64,000 nt of DNA from Streptomyces vietnamensis (GTDB lineage: Bacteria > Actinomycetota > Actinomycetes > Streptomycetales > Streptomycetaceae): NCBI RefSeq assembly GCF_000830005.1, contig NZ_CP010407.1, forward strand, positions 682,001-746,000, read 5' to 3'. Positions 1 through 9,545 of the stretch are shown here, piece by piece (within the stretch, counting starts at the first letter, position 1; each line of letters opens with the position of its first letter). The notes under the pieces are model-generated. The model worked only from the letters and a program-made list of their open reading frames with translations, had not been told where the DNA came from and did no database searches. The position numbers and the translations under genes were made by a program.

Positions 1-665
1 TTCAAGGTGAACCCGGCGTACTCGCAGGCCAGGACGGTCACGTCATGGCAGGGGTTGCCCTCGGACTGGCCGATCCAGGTGTCCTTGGCGAGGTCCGCGA
101 GCGCGACCCGTTCGCCGGCCGCCAGGAGGTGGCCGGGCGGCAGGACGGCGTCGAAGGGCTCGGCGTAGAGCGGGACGCGGGTGAGCCGGTCGTCGTCCTC
201 GCCGGGGGCGCCCCGGTACTCGACCGCGACGGCCACGTCCACCTGCCGGTCCAGGACCATGAGCAGGCTCTCGTCGCCCTCCGCGTCCCGGACCCGGACC
301 CGGATGCCGGGCGCGGTGCGGGCGAGGGCCGTGATGGCGGGGGCCACCACCAGCCCGATGCCGGTGGCGAAGGCGGCGACCGTGACCGTACCGGCGTCTC
401 CCGAGCCGTAGGCGGCGAGCTCGGCCTCGGCGCGCTCCAGCTGTGCGAGCACGGCGTTGGCGTGGCTGAGCAGGATCTCGCCGGCCGGGGTGAGGCGCGC
501 GCCGCGCGCGCTGCGGTCCACGAGCCGGTGGCCGGTCTCCTGCTCCAGGGCGGCGAGCTGCTGGGAGACGGCGGAAGGGGTGAGATAGAGCGCGGCGGCC
601 GCCGCCGTGACCGTGCGGTGGTCGGCCACCGCACGGAGGATGTGCAACCGCCGCGCTTCGATCAT
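1..665 (-). CDS. LysR-family transcriptional regulator, 3' end cut by window edge
   Basis: The reading frame starts at the ATG read leftward from 665 and stays open to the window edge, giving about 221 residues without a stop, so the C-terminus lies outside. The first 65 residues form the LysR winged helix: IEARRLHILRAVADH followed by the recognition helix LTPSAVSQQLAALEQETG. From about residue 90 the effector-binding fold begins (VTVAAFATGIGLVVAPAI). LysR proteins are usually about 300 residues, so roughly 80 are missing. It precedes kbl and is transcribed in the same leftward direction, with only 38 bases between kbl's stop and its own start. Its inducer and target cannot be read from the sequence. 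Confidence 0.9.
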   Translation of the reverse strand, partial: MIEARRLHILRAVADHRTVTAAAAALYLTPSAVSQQLAALEQETGHRLVDRSARGARLTPAGEILLSHANAVLAQLERAEAELAAYGSGDAGTVTVAAFATGIGLVVAPAITALARTAPGIRVRVRDAEGDESLLMVLDRQVDVAVAVEYRGAPGEDDDRLTRVPLYAEPFDAVLPPGHLLAAGERVALADLAKDTWIGQSEGNPCHDVTVLACEYAGFTL

Positions 666-703
666 GCCCCTAGTGTCTCAGCCTGCGGACACAGGCCGGG
701 TGC

Positions 704-1903
<1,200 letters not shown>

Positions 1904-1906
1904 GGG

Positions 1907-2941
1907 TCAGGCTCCCGTGGTCCAGTCGAGGATGATCTTGCCGCTCTTGCCGGAGGCCGCGTCGTCGAAGGCGGCCTCGAAGTCGGTGTGGTCGTAACGG
2001 CCGGTGATGACCGGGCTGAGGTCCAGGCCGCCCTCCAGGAGCACCGACATCGCGTACCAGGTCTCGAACATCTCGCGGCCGTAGATGCCCTTGATCGTGA
2101 TCATGGAGGTGACGATCTTCGCCCAGTCGACGGCGAAGTCCTCGGCGGGCAGGCCGAGCATGGCGATCTTTCCGCCGTGGGTCATGTTGGCGATCATGTC
2201 GCGCATCGCGCGCGGGTTGCCGGACATCTCCAGGCCGACGTCGAAGCCCTCCTTGAGCCCGAGGGTGCGCTGGCCGTCGGCGATGGTCTGCTCGGCGACG
2301 TTGAGGGCGAGCGAGACGCCGGTCTTGCGCGCCAGGGCCAGGCGCTCCTCGCTGACGTCGGTGATGACGACGTTGCGGGCGCCGGCGTGCTTGGCGACGG
2401 CGGCGGCCATGATGCCGATCGGGCCGGCGCCGGTGACGAGGACGTCCTCGCCGACGAGCGGGAAGGACAGGGCCGTGTGCACGGCGTTGCCGAAGGGGTC
2501 GAAGATCGCGGCGACGTCGAGGTCGACGGGGACGCGGTGGACCCACACGTTGGAGGCGGGCAGCGCGACGTACTCGGCGAAGGCGCCGTCCCGGCCGACG
2601 CCGAGGCCGACGGTGGCGCGGCAGAGGTGGCGGCGGCCGGCCAGGCAGTTGCGGCACTTGCCGCAGACGAGGTGGCCCTCGCCGCTGACCAGGTCGCCGA
2701 CGTTGATGTCGGCGACGTCACGGCCGACGGAGACGACCTCGCCGACGAACTCGTGGCCGATCGTCAGCGGCGTGGCGATCGTCTTCTGCGCCCAGCCGTC
2801 CCAGGAGCGGATGTGCAGGTCGGTCCCGCAGATACCGGTCCGCTTGACCTTGATGAGGACGTCTCCGGGGCCGGTCTCCGGCTCGGGCACGTCCGTGAGC
2901 CAGAGTCCCGGCTCCGCGTTCAGCTTGACCAGCGCCTTCAA
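1907..2941 (-). CDS. tdh: L-threonine 3-dehydrogenase (zinc, NAD-dependent)
   Basis: This medium-chain zinc dehydrogenase of 344 residues oxidises threonine to 2-amino-3-oxobutyrate, which kbl consumes. Zinc ligands follow the Tdh pattern: C38 in [12 protein letters not shown]63-E64 in IGHEFVGE, and structural cysteines at about 93, 96, 99 and 107. A Rossmann segment ([14 protein letters not shown]) follows. The frame is open further upstream to 3112, but that extension is arginine-rich and unlike the family. The family N-terminus ([14 protein letters not shown]) fits a TTG start at 2941, preceded at a good distance by GGGAG. TTG is a rare start and may lower translation. Confidence 0.93.
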   Translation of the reverse strand: MKALVKLNAEPGLWLTDVPEPETGPGDVLIKVKRTGICGTDLHIRSWDGWAQKTIATPLTIGHEFVGEVVSVGRDVADINVGDLVSGEGHLVCGKCRNCLAGRRHLCRATVGLGVGRDGAFAEYVALPASNVWVHRVPVDLDVAAIFDPFGNAVHTALSFPLVGEDVLVTGAGPIGIMAAAVAKHAGARNVVITDVSEERLALARKTGVSLALNVAEQTIADGQRTLGLKEGFDVGLEMSGNPRAMRDMIANMTHGGKIAMLGLPAEDFAVDWAKIVTSMITIKGIYGREMFETWYAMSVLLEGGLDLSPVITGRYDHTDFEAAFDDAASGKSGKIILDWTTGA

Positions 2942-3009
2942 TGCAACGGCTCCCGACGTGCGTGTCCTGTGATGTGAGGGTGCGGGCACGGCTGAGTGCC
3001 CAAGATCCC

Positions 3010-3026
3010 CGGAAGAGAATCTTCCG
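3010..3026. promoter_or_regulatory. 17-bp palindrome upstream of tdh
   Basis: CGGAAGA-GAA-TCTTCCG is a perfect inverted repeat with 7-bp arms and a 3-bp centre. It lies about 70 bases upstream of the tdh start in the only non-coding gap that can hold the tdh-kbl promoter. It is a candidate repressor or activator site; the cognate regulator is unknown. Confidence 0.45.
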
Positions 3027-3121
3027 TACGCGAGGCTTGCGGTCCATCGAGGATTTCTTAAGCGCGCTCGCAGATCAGCTTCACACCGCAGGCGGGGAGA
3101 CGGCGACGTCAACGGGGCCGA

Positions 3122-3153
3122 ACGGAGAGACCACCGTGGGGCGGCCTCTCCGT
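3122..3153 (-). terminator. Hairpin downstream of the flavoprotein gene
   Basis: Arms ACGGAGAG and CTCTCCGT pair perfectly, and further CC/GG pairs extend the stem across two mismatches around a short GTG-centred loop. It starts 11 bases past the stop at 3164, so it is a likely U-less GC-rich terminator insulating tdh from the upstream gene. Confidence 0.55.
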
Positions 3154-3163
3154 CGGGCCCGCG

Positions 3164-4732
3164 TCAGCGGCCCAGCGCGGCCATCGCCGCGTTGTGGCCG
3201 GGGATGCCGCTCACTCCGCCGCCGCGGATCGCGCCCGCTCCGCACAGGAGGACGTTGGCGTGCGGGGTCTCGACGCCCCAGCGGCCCGTGCCCTCCTCCC
3301 CGTACGGGAACGAGAGGTCGCGGTGGAAGATGTGGCCGCCGGGCAGCCGCAGTTCGCGTTCGAGGTCGAGCGGGGTCTTCGCCTCGATGCAGGGCCGGCC
3401 CTCCGCGTCGAGGGCGAGGCAGTCGGCGATCGGCTCGTCGAGGTGCGCGTCGAGCTGGGCGAGGGTCGCCGCGAGGAGCTTCGCGCGCGTGCCCTCGTTG
3501 TCGGCGGCGAACAGCCGGGCGGGGGTGTGCAGGCCGAACAGGGTGAGCGTCTGGTGGCCCGTGGCGGCCAGTTCCGGGCCGAGGATCGTCGGGTCGGTGA
3601 GCGAATGGCAGTAGATCTCGGACGGCGGGGCGGAGGGCAGGCGCCCGGCGGCGGCCTCGGCGTGGGCGGTGGCCAGCTGCCCGTACCCCTCGGCGATGTG
3701 GAAGGTGCCGGCGAAGGCCTCGCGCGGGTCGACGGAGCGGTCGCGGAGTCGCGGCAGCCGGGTCAGCAGCATGTTGACCTTGAGCTGGGCGCCCTCCGGG
3801 GCGGGCGGGGGCGTCTCGCCGAGCAGGGCGGCGAGTTCCTGCGGGGAGGCGTTGACGAGGACCTGGCCGGCCTCGACGGTGCCCTCGCCGTCGGCGGTGC
3901 GGTAGGTGATCGAGGCGCGGCGCCCGTCGGTCTCGATCCGGGTGGCCTCGTGCCCGGTGAGGATGCGGGCCCCGGCGGCGCGGGCGGCGCCGGCGAGGGC
4001 GTCGGTGAGGGCGCCCATGCCGCCGACGGGCACGTCCCAGTCGCCGGTGCCGCCGCCGATGACGTGGTACAGGAAGCAGCGGTTCTGGAGGAGCGCGGGG
4101 TCGTGGGCGTCGGCGAAGGTGCCGATGAGGGCGTCGGTGAGGACCACGCCCCGGACGAGGTCGTCGGCGAAGGTCTTCTCGACGGTGACGCCGAGGGGCT
4201 CCTCGAAGAGCATCCGCCAGGTGTCGGCGTCGTCCACGCGGGCGCGTAGTTCGGCGCGGGTGGGGAGGGGTTCGGTGAGCGTGGGGAAGATGCGGCGGGC
4301 GGCCTCGCCGGTGCGTCCGTAGAAGGCCTGCCAGGCCTCGTACGCGCTGTCGGAGCCGGTCAGCGCGGCGAAGGAGGCGCGGGTGCGGTCGGGTCCGCCG
4401 CCGACGAGGAGGCCGCCGTCGCCCTTCGGGGTGTACGAGGAGATGGACCGTTTCCGCACGGCGAACCGCAGCCCGAGCTCGCGCACGATCTTCTCCGGGA
4501 GGAGCGAGACCAGGTACGAGTACCGGGAGAGCCGGGCGTCGACCCCGGCGAACGGCCGCGTCGACACGGCCGCCCCGCCGGTGGAGCCGAGCCGCTCCAG
4601 GACGAGGACGGAACGTCCGGCGCGGGCCAGATAGGCGGCGGCGACGAGCCCGTTGTGCCCGCCTCCGACGACGACGGCGTCGTACGAGCTGGTGGGGGCC
4701 GGGGCGTCGGGAAGTGGATCACGGTCAGTCAT
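3164..4732 (-). CDS. Phytoene desaturase-like FAD-dependent oxidoreductase
   Basis: This is a 522-residue flavoprotein. The N-terminal dinucleotide fold reads YDAVVVGGGHNGLVAAAYLA (about 17-36) and ends with VLVLER, the FAD-ribose acid. The C-terminus carries the second FAD motif, LLCGAGAIRGGGVSGIPGHN. This is the NAD(P)/FAD amine-oxidase superfamily branch of CrtI-like and PYROXD2-like proteins. No carotenoid genes are nearby, so a pigment role is not supported. The start at 4732 diverges from the dipeptidase gene with about 71 bases between them. The substrate is unknown. Confidence 0.8.
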   Translation of the reverse strand: MTDRDPLPDAPAPTSSYDAVVVGGGHNGLVAAAYLARAGRSVLVLERLGSTGGAAVSTRPFAGVDARLSRYSYLVSLLPEKIVRELGLRFAVRKRSISSYTPKGDGGLLVGGGPDRTRASFAALTGSDSAYEAWQAFYGRTGEAARRIFPTLTEPLPTRAELRARVDDADTWRMLFEEPLGVTVEKTFADDLVRGVVLTDALIGTFADAHDPALLQNRCFLYHVIGGGTGDWDVPVGGMGALTDALAGAARAAGARILTGHEATRIETDGRRASITYRTADGEGTVEAGQVLVNASPQELAALLGETPPPAPEGAQLKVNMLLTRLPRLRDRSVDPREAFAGTFHIAEGYGQLATAHAEAAAGRLPSAPPSEIYCHSLTDPTILGPELAATGHQTLTLFGLHTPARLFAADNEGTRAKLLAATLAQLDAHLDEPIADCLALDAEGRPCIEAKTPLDLERELRLPGGHIFHRDLSFPYGEEGTGRWGVETPHANVLLCGAGAIRGGGVSGIPGHNAAMAALGR

Positions 4733-4803
4733 GGCACATGCTCACACGCGCGCGCGTGCCGGGGGAAGACCGCCGTCCGGTCATGATCCGGCATGATCAC
4801 GGC

Positions 4804-5466
4804 ATGACTGAGATCGTTCTGATGTCGGACCCGAGGGTCGCCGCGATACCCGTGACGGAGTGCGGCGAACGCCTCGTCGACGTCCGCGGCATCGGCTCGC
4901 TGCTCGTCGACACCCGCAAACAGGACCCGGCGGACGCGTTCGCGTACCTGCGGGAGGGTGTCGTCGAGCGGCTCCTCAAGGCGCAGGAGCTGCTGCCGAG
5001 GGGCTTGCGGCTGCTGTACGTCGAGGGGTACCGGCCGCCGTCGCTCCAGCGGGCGTACTTCGAGGAGTACGCGGACCAGCTGCGCGCGCTCCACCCCGAG
5101 TGGCCCGATGAGCGGATCCGCACGGCGGCGAGCCGGTACGTGTCCCCGCCGGAGATCGCCCCGCACAGCGCCGGGGCGGCCGTCGACCTGACGCTGGCCG
5201 ACGCCGACGGGCGGGAACTGGACCTGGGGACCCGGATGAACGCGGACCCGGAGGAGAGCGGCGGCGCCTGCTACACCCGCGCCGAGGGCATCTCGGAGGA
5301 GGCGCGGGCCCACCGGGAGCTGCTGGGCTCCGTGCTCACGACGGCGGGCCTGGTGAACTACCCGACGGAGTGGTGGCACTGGTCGTTCGGCGACCGGTAC
5401 TGGGCCCTGGCCACCGGGGCGCCCTCGGCGTCGTACGGCCCGAAGGAGCTCACGCCGTCCGGCTGA
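4804..5466 (+). CDS. D-alanyl-D-alanine dipeptidase (VanX / M15D family)
   Basis: This is a 220-residue zinc peptidase. The metal and catalytic residues of VanX-type enzymes are present: GYRP with R77, H121 and D128 in APHSAGAAVDL, and E189 with H192 in TEWWHW. It hydrolyses D-Ala-D-Ala, for cell-wall recycling or, in vancomycin-resistance clusters, to remove the drug target. There is no vanH or vanA beside it, so a housekeeping or recycling role is more likely than resistance. No signal peptide is seen, so it should be cytoplasmic. The frame is open upstream to 4714, but the ATG at 4804 gives the family N-terminus. Confidence 0.88.
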   Translation: MTEIVLMSDPRVAAIPVTECGERLVDVRGIGSLLVDTRKQDPADAFAYLREGVVERLLKAQELLPRGLRLLYVEGYRPPSLQRAYFEEYADQLRALHPEWPDERIRTAASRYVSPPEIAPHSAGAAVDLTLADADGRELDLGTRMNADPEESGGACYTRAEGISEEARAHRELLGSVLTTAGLVNYPTEWWHWSFGDRYWALATGAPSASYGPKELTPSG

Positions 5467-5469
5467 GCC

Positions 5470-7698
5470 TCACGCCCCCGGCGGGGTCGCCGCCTTCAGG
5501 AGGAGGGCGGCAGCTTCGGCGTCGCGGCCGAGGCGCTCCAGGCAGTGGGCCTCGTCGTCGAGGGCGGCGAGGGTGTCGGGGTGTGCGGGGCCGAGGAGCC
5601 GGGTGCGGGCGGCGGCGATCGCCCGGTGGCACTCCAGCGCCTCCTCCCAGCGGTCGAGCCTGCCGAGGGCGACGGCCGTCTCCCACCGGCTGAGGAGCGT
5701 GTCCGGGTGGTCGGGGCCGAGGACCCGCTCGCGGTCGGCGTGCACGCCCCGGGACTCGGCGAGCGCCTCCGTCCAGCGGCCGAGCCGGCCGAGGTTGACG
5801 GCGAGGGCCTGGCGGGCGCGCAGCGTCTCGGGCCCGTCGGGGCCCTGCGCGCGGGTGCGGGCTGCGACGAGGTCGCGGCAGAGGTCGAGGGCGTCCGCGG
5901 CCTGGCCGAGCCGGCCGAGGCAGACCCCGGTGTCGTAGCGGGCGGCGAGGGTGTCCGGGTGGTCGGGGCCGAGGGCGGCGGCGCGCGCGTCGGCGACCGC
6001 GCGGTACTGGACGAGCGCCTCTTCTCCGCGTCCGAGGCGGGTGAGGGTGAACGCCACCTCGTGGCGGGTCACCAGGGTGTCGGGGTGGTCCTCGCCGAGC
6101 AGCCGGGCCCGGGCCTCCGCGACCTCGTGCGCCGTGCGGTACGACTCCTCCAGGCGGCCGAGGCGGCCGAGCGTGAACGCCAGGTTGTGGCGGCAGCGCA
6201 GGGTGTCGGGGTGGTCGGGGCCGACGGTGCGCTCACGGGCGGCGAGCACCTCGGCGTACACCTGGTACGCCTCGGGGTGCCGGCCGAGGCGGCCCAGCGC
6301 GTAGGCCCGCTCCTGGCGTGCCGCCAGGGTGTCGGGGTGGTCCTCGCCGAGCACGCGGGCGCGGGCCTCGGCGACCTTGCCGAAGACGTGCAGGGCGTCG
6401 GCGGGGCGGTCGAGCCGGGCGAGGGCGAAGCCGACCTCGTACTGGCTGGTGAGGGTGGAGGGGTGGTCCTCGCCGAGGGCCTTCGCGCGGTCCCGGGCGA
6501 CGGACCGGTGCACGGACTCGGCCTCGTCCCAGCGGCCGAGCCGGCCGAGGCCCATGCCGGCCCGGAAGCGGCCGGCGAGCACCGCGACCAGCTCCGCCGG
6601 CGGCGGCGCGGGCGCGGGCGGCGTGCCGTCGGGGGCCGCGGTGGTCCACTCGGTGGTGAGGACGGCCGCGGCGGGATCGTGGGCGGCGGGGCGCGGCCCG
6701 GTGAGGGCGGCCGGGCGGTGCCCGCCGGTCATCCCCCGGATCCACGCGGGCGCGGGGGCCACCGGTTCCTCGGGCAGGGGTACGGGCATGGGCACCGTCA
6801 ACGGCAGCGCGGGTGCCTCGGCGGGCGGCGGGAACGACGGCGCGCCGAAGCGCCCCGAGACGATCCGGCGGCGCAGGTCGCCCGCGTCGGCCGGGCGCTC
6901 CTCGGGGACCTTCGCGAGCAGGTCGACGACGATCCGGTCGAAGTAGTCGGGCAGTTCGGCGCGGAGCGCGCGCGGCGGGGTCGGCACCGTGTCCCGGTGG
7001 CCGATGAGGATGGCCCAGGAGTCGCCGAGGTCGAAGGGCGGGGCGCCGGTGGCCAGCTCGTACAGCACGCACCCCAGGGAGTAGAGGTCGCTGCGGTGGT
7101 CGATCTCGCCACCGCCGCCGATCTGCTCCGGGGACATGTAGTGCGGCGTCCCCATGGCGATGCCGGTCCCGGTGAGCTTGGAGGTGAAGCCCATGTCGGC
7201 GCCGAGGCGCGCTATCCCGAAGTCGCAGATCTTCACCGTGCCGTCGCTCAGCCGCATGATGTTCGCGGGCTTGAGGTCCCGGTGCACGATGCCCTGCCGG
7301 TGCGTGTACGCGAGGGCGTCGGCGACCTGGTCGGCGATCTCGACGACGTCCTGGACGGGCAGCGGGTGCTGGTCGTTGGAGACGAGGAGCTGGCTGAGGT
7401 TGCGCCCCTCCAGGAGCTCCATGACGAGGAAGAGCACGCCCTCGTACTCGCCGAAGTCGTGCACGACGGTGATGCCCCGGTGCTGGAGCGCCGCCGCCAC
7501 CCGGGCCTCGCGGCGGAAGCGCTCGCGCACCACGGCGAGGGCCTGCGGGTCCTGCTGCGGTCCGAGCGGTTTGAGGCACTTCACGGCGACGCCGCGCCCG
7601 AGCGCCTCGTCGGTGGCGCGCCACACCTCGCCCATGCCCCCGCGACCGATGACCTCGTGCAGGCGGTACCGGCCCTGGATCAGTCTGGAGTCCCCCAT
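5470..7698 (-). CDS. Serine/threonine protein kinase fused to TPR-like repeats
   Basis: This protein has 742 residues. Residues 10-270 are a Hanks-type kinase: GRGGMGEVW (18-26), lysine K40, HRDLKPANIM (139-148, catalytic D141) and DFG near 159. A proline- and alanine-rich linker follows. From about 370 to the end there are eight repeats of roughly 42 residues, each containing a version of LGxDHPDTL, the signature of kinesin-light-chain-type TPRs. No transmembrane helix or PASTA domain is seen, so it is probably a soluble scaffolded kinase. Its start lies inside the 3' end of the MpaB-like gene (19-base overlap), implying co-transcription. Substrate unknown. Confidence 0.88.
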   Translation of the reverse strand: MGDSRLIQGRYRLHEVIGRGGMGEVWRATDEALGRGVAVKCLKPLGPQQDPQALAVVRERFRREARVAAALQHRGITVVHDFGEYEGVLFLVMELLEGRNLSQLLVSNDQHPLPVQDVVEIADQVADALAYTHRQGIVHRDLKPANIMRLSDGTVKICDFGIARLGADMGFTSKLTGTGIAMGTPHYMSPEQIGGGGEIDHRSDLYSLGCVLYELATGAPPFDLGDSWAILIGHRDTVPTPPRALRAELPDYFDRIVVDLLAKVPEERPADAGDLRRRIVSGRFGAPSFPPPAEAPALPLTVPMPVPLPEEPVAPAPAWIRGMTGGHRPAALTGPRPAAHDPAAAVLTTEWTTAAPDGTPPAPAPPPAELVAVLAGRFRAGMGLGRLGRWDEAESVHRSVARDRAKALGEDHPSTLTSQYEVGFALARLDRPADALHVFGKVAEARARVLGEDHPDTLAARQERAYALGRLGRHPEAYQVYAEVLAARERTVGPDHPDTLRCRHNLAFTLGRLGRLEESYRTAHEVAEARARLLGEDHPDTLVTRHEVAFTLTRLGRGEEALVQYRAVADARAAALGPDHPDTLAARYDTGVCLGRLGQAADALDLCRDLVAARTRAQGPDGPETLRARQALAVNLGRLGRWTEALAESRGVHADRERVLGPDHPDTLLSRWETAVALGRLDRWEEALECHRAIAAARTRLLGPAHPDTLAALDDEAHCLERLGRDAEAAALLLKAATPPGA

Positions 7699-8600
7699 CG
7701 CGTGCTGCCGCCCCCGTCGATTCCGTACTGCCTCCTCGGCTCCTCCAGTATGGCCGCCGGGTCGGACAGTGAATACGGGGCGGGGTACGCGTGCGCGTAC
7801 GGGTCGGGCCGGGTCTCCGGGCCGAGCCGGTCCATCGCGCGCAGGATGTGCCGGGGCGGCAGCCGCCAGCGCAGGCGGGCCGGGACGTGGCGCAGGAGGT
7901 TGGCCGTGGCGACGAGCCGGCGGGTGACGGTCTCCGGCGGCGGGGCGGGGCAGCCGTAGAGGGCGTGGGCGTAGAGGGGCAGGGTGTCGTACGCGAGTGC
8001 GCTGACGCGCCGCCAGATCACCTCGCGCGCCGGGACGAGGACGGGTTTGACGGGCGGGCGACGCAGGAAGTCGGCGACGGTCCGGGCGTCCGGTCCGGCG
8101 GCGAGGCGGGGACGGACGGAGTCGAAGTAGGCGGCGAGCTGGGCGGTGGACGCGGGGACGGCGTCCGGGTCGAGGCCGACGAGCCGGGCGGAGGTGCGGT
8201 GCTCGTCGACGTACCGGTCGGCGTCGGCGTCGGTGAGGGGGATCCCGGAGCGGCGCGCGACGGAGAGGTACGAGTCGGTCTCGGCGCAGTGGACCCAGAG
8301 CAGCAGTTCGGGGTCGTCCACGCCGAGGAGCCGGTGGATCCGCCGGACGCGGGCGCCGGCCGCCTCGGCGGCCTCGGTGGTCCCGTAGCTGAGGGTTCCG
8401 ACGAAGTTAGCGGTCCGCATCAGCCGGCCCCAGGGGTCCTCCTGGAAACTGCTGTTGATCATGACGCCGCGGACGGCGACGGGGTGCAGCGCCTGGAGCC
8501 AGAGGGCCCGCACACCGGCGATCCACATCACCGGGTCGCTGTGCAGCTGCCAGGTCACGGAGCGGGGACCGAAGAGCCCGGGGTCGGCGTCCTGCCTCAT
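7680..8600 (-). CDS. Oxygenase MpaB family protein (DUF2236)
   Basis: This protein of about 306 residues has the DUF2236/MpaB-type signatures: ITWQLHSDP-like N-terminus (RSVTWQLHSDPVMWIAGVR), LQALHPVAVRGVM, a histidine in WVHCAETDSYLS, and RVSALAYDTLPLYAHALYG near the end. Relatives include latex-clearing protein and fungal MpaB, which bind heme b and cleave or oxidise alkenes. The frame is open far upstream to 10520, but that part is a low-complexity shadow; the ATG at 8600 gives the family N-terminus. It shares 19 bases with the kinase gene and is transcribed ahead of it. Substrate unknown. Confidence 0.82.
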   Translation of the reverse strand: MRQDADPGLFGPRSVTWQLHSDPVMWIAGVRALWLQALHPVAVRGVMINSSFQEDPWGRLMRTANFVGTLSYGTTEAAEAAGARVRRIHRLLGVDDPELLLWVHCAETDSYLSVARRSGIPLTDADADRYVDEHRTSARLVGLDPDAVPASTAQLAAYFDSVRPRLAAGPDARTVADFLRRPPVKPVLVPAREVIWRRVSALAYDTLPLYAHALYGCPAPPPETVTRRLVATANLLRHVPARLRWRLPPRHILRAMDRLGPETRPDPYAHAYPAPYSLSDPAAILEEPRRQYGIDGGGSTRWGTPD

Positions 8601-8707
8601 GGCGCTCAGGCTACGCCGGAACCGTTCCCGGGTGACCGGTCGGGACGCGGCCTCTTCCGCGACGGGCACTCGGCCGGTGGCCGACCGCCGCGGCAGTCTC
8701 GCCGCTC

Positions 8708-8742
8708 GGCGGACGGCGGACGGCGGACGGCGGACGGCGGAC
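8708..8742. repeat. Five tandem GGCGGAC heptamers
   Basis: Five perfect head-to-tail copies of GGCGGAC are followed to about 8800 by degenerate GATCGGC and GGCACCC units. The array lies in the non-coding gap between the MpaB-like start and the 3' end of the acetyltransferase gene, and is a likely slippage-prone spacer. Confidence 0.85.
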
Positions 8743-8815
8743 GGCGATCGGCACGATCGGCGATCGGCAGGCGGCACCCGGCGGGCGGCACCCGGCACTC
8801 GCCTCTCGGCTGCCG

Positions 8816-9316
8816 TCAGCCGACGTGGGGACTGCGGCGTTCGACGAGGACGGTGTCGCGCCAGACGCCGTGATGGCGCCCGATGCGCTCGCGGGTGCCG
8901 ATGACCCGGAAGCCGGCGCGCGCGTGGACGGCGAGGCTGGCCGCGTTCTCGGGGAAGATGCCGGACTGGATGGTCCAGATCCCCGCCGCCTCCGTGGACG
9001 CCACGAGCGCGTCGAGGAGCACGGAGGCGACGCCCCGCCCCCGGGCGTCGGGGTGCACGTAGACGGAGTGCTCGACGACTCCGGCGTACGCGGCCCGCTC
9101 GGAGACCCGGGTGACGGCGACCCAGCCCAGTACCCGCCCGGCCCCGTCGAGGGCGACGAAGCGGTGCTCGGGCAGCTTGGCCGCGTCGAACTGCTCCCAG
9201 GTCGGGGCCGCGGTCTCGAAGGTGGCGTTGCCCTCCTCGACACCGGCCCGGTAGATCGCGACGACCGCGTCGGCGTGCGCCGCGGTGAGCGGCACCACGA
9301 GGAGGGAGGCGGTCAT
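8816..9316 (-). CDS. GNAT acetyltransferase, phosphinothricin/amino-acid type
   Basis: This is a 166-residue GNAT protein. The acetyl-CoA site (motif A) is HSVYVHPDARGRGVASVLLDAL at about 87-108; only its core VHPDARGRGVAS is quoted as diagnostic. The IYRAGVEEGNATFET segment near the N-terminus and IFPENAASLAVHARAGFR near 120 are typical of Pat/Bar-like and MddA-like enzymes that acetylate phosphinothricin or related amino acids. The natural substrate may be methionine sulfone or sulfoximine, or a self-made toxin. No biosynthetic partner is adjacent. Confidence 0.82.
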   Translation of the reverse strand: MTASLLVVPLTAAHADAVVAIYRAGVEEGNATFETAAPTWEQFDAAKLPEHRFVALDGAGRVLGWVAVTRVSERAAYAGVVEHSVYVHPDARGRGVASVLLDALVASTEAAGIWTIQSGIFPENAASLAVHARAGFRVIGTRERIGRHHGVWRDTVLVERRSPHVG

Positions 9317-9545
9317 GCGGCGGCCTCGTTGTTCGACATCCGTCCATGGTGGAACACGCCGGATCGGGTGTCACGGGAAATCGTGACCGGCCGGGTGAAG
9401 CCGGACGCGGGCGCGTACCCGACGGGCGGTGCCCGACCGAGCGCCGTCCCCGTGCGGAGCGCCGCCCGGCCGCGCATGCTCGATGCATGGCCTGCAAACG
9501 TGTCGACCGGCCCGCACGGTCGGGCGCGGGACGGACGGTGCCGGG

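Noticed and set aside
4804..5466. Vancomycin-resistance cluster
   Set aside because: Only a VanX-type dipeptidase is present; vanH, vanA, vanR and vanS are absent nearby.
5545..7959. Rightward 800-codon frame opposite the kinase-TPR gene
   Set aside because: Composition (Gly, Val, Glu, Ala) mirrors the codon bias of the kinase gene; no motif and no plausible start.
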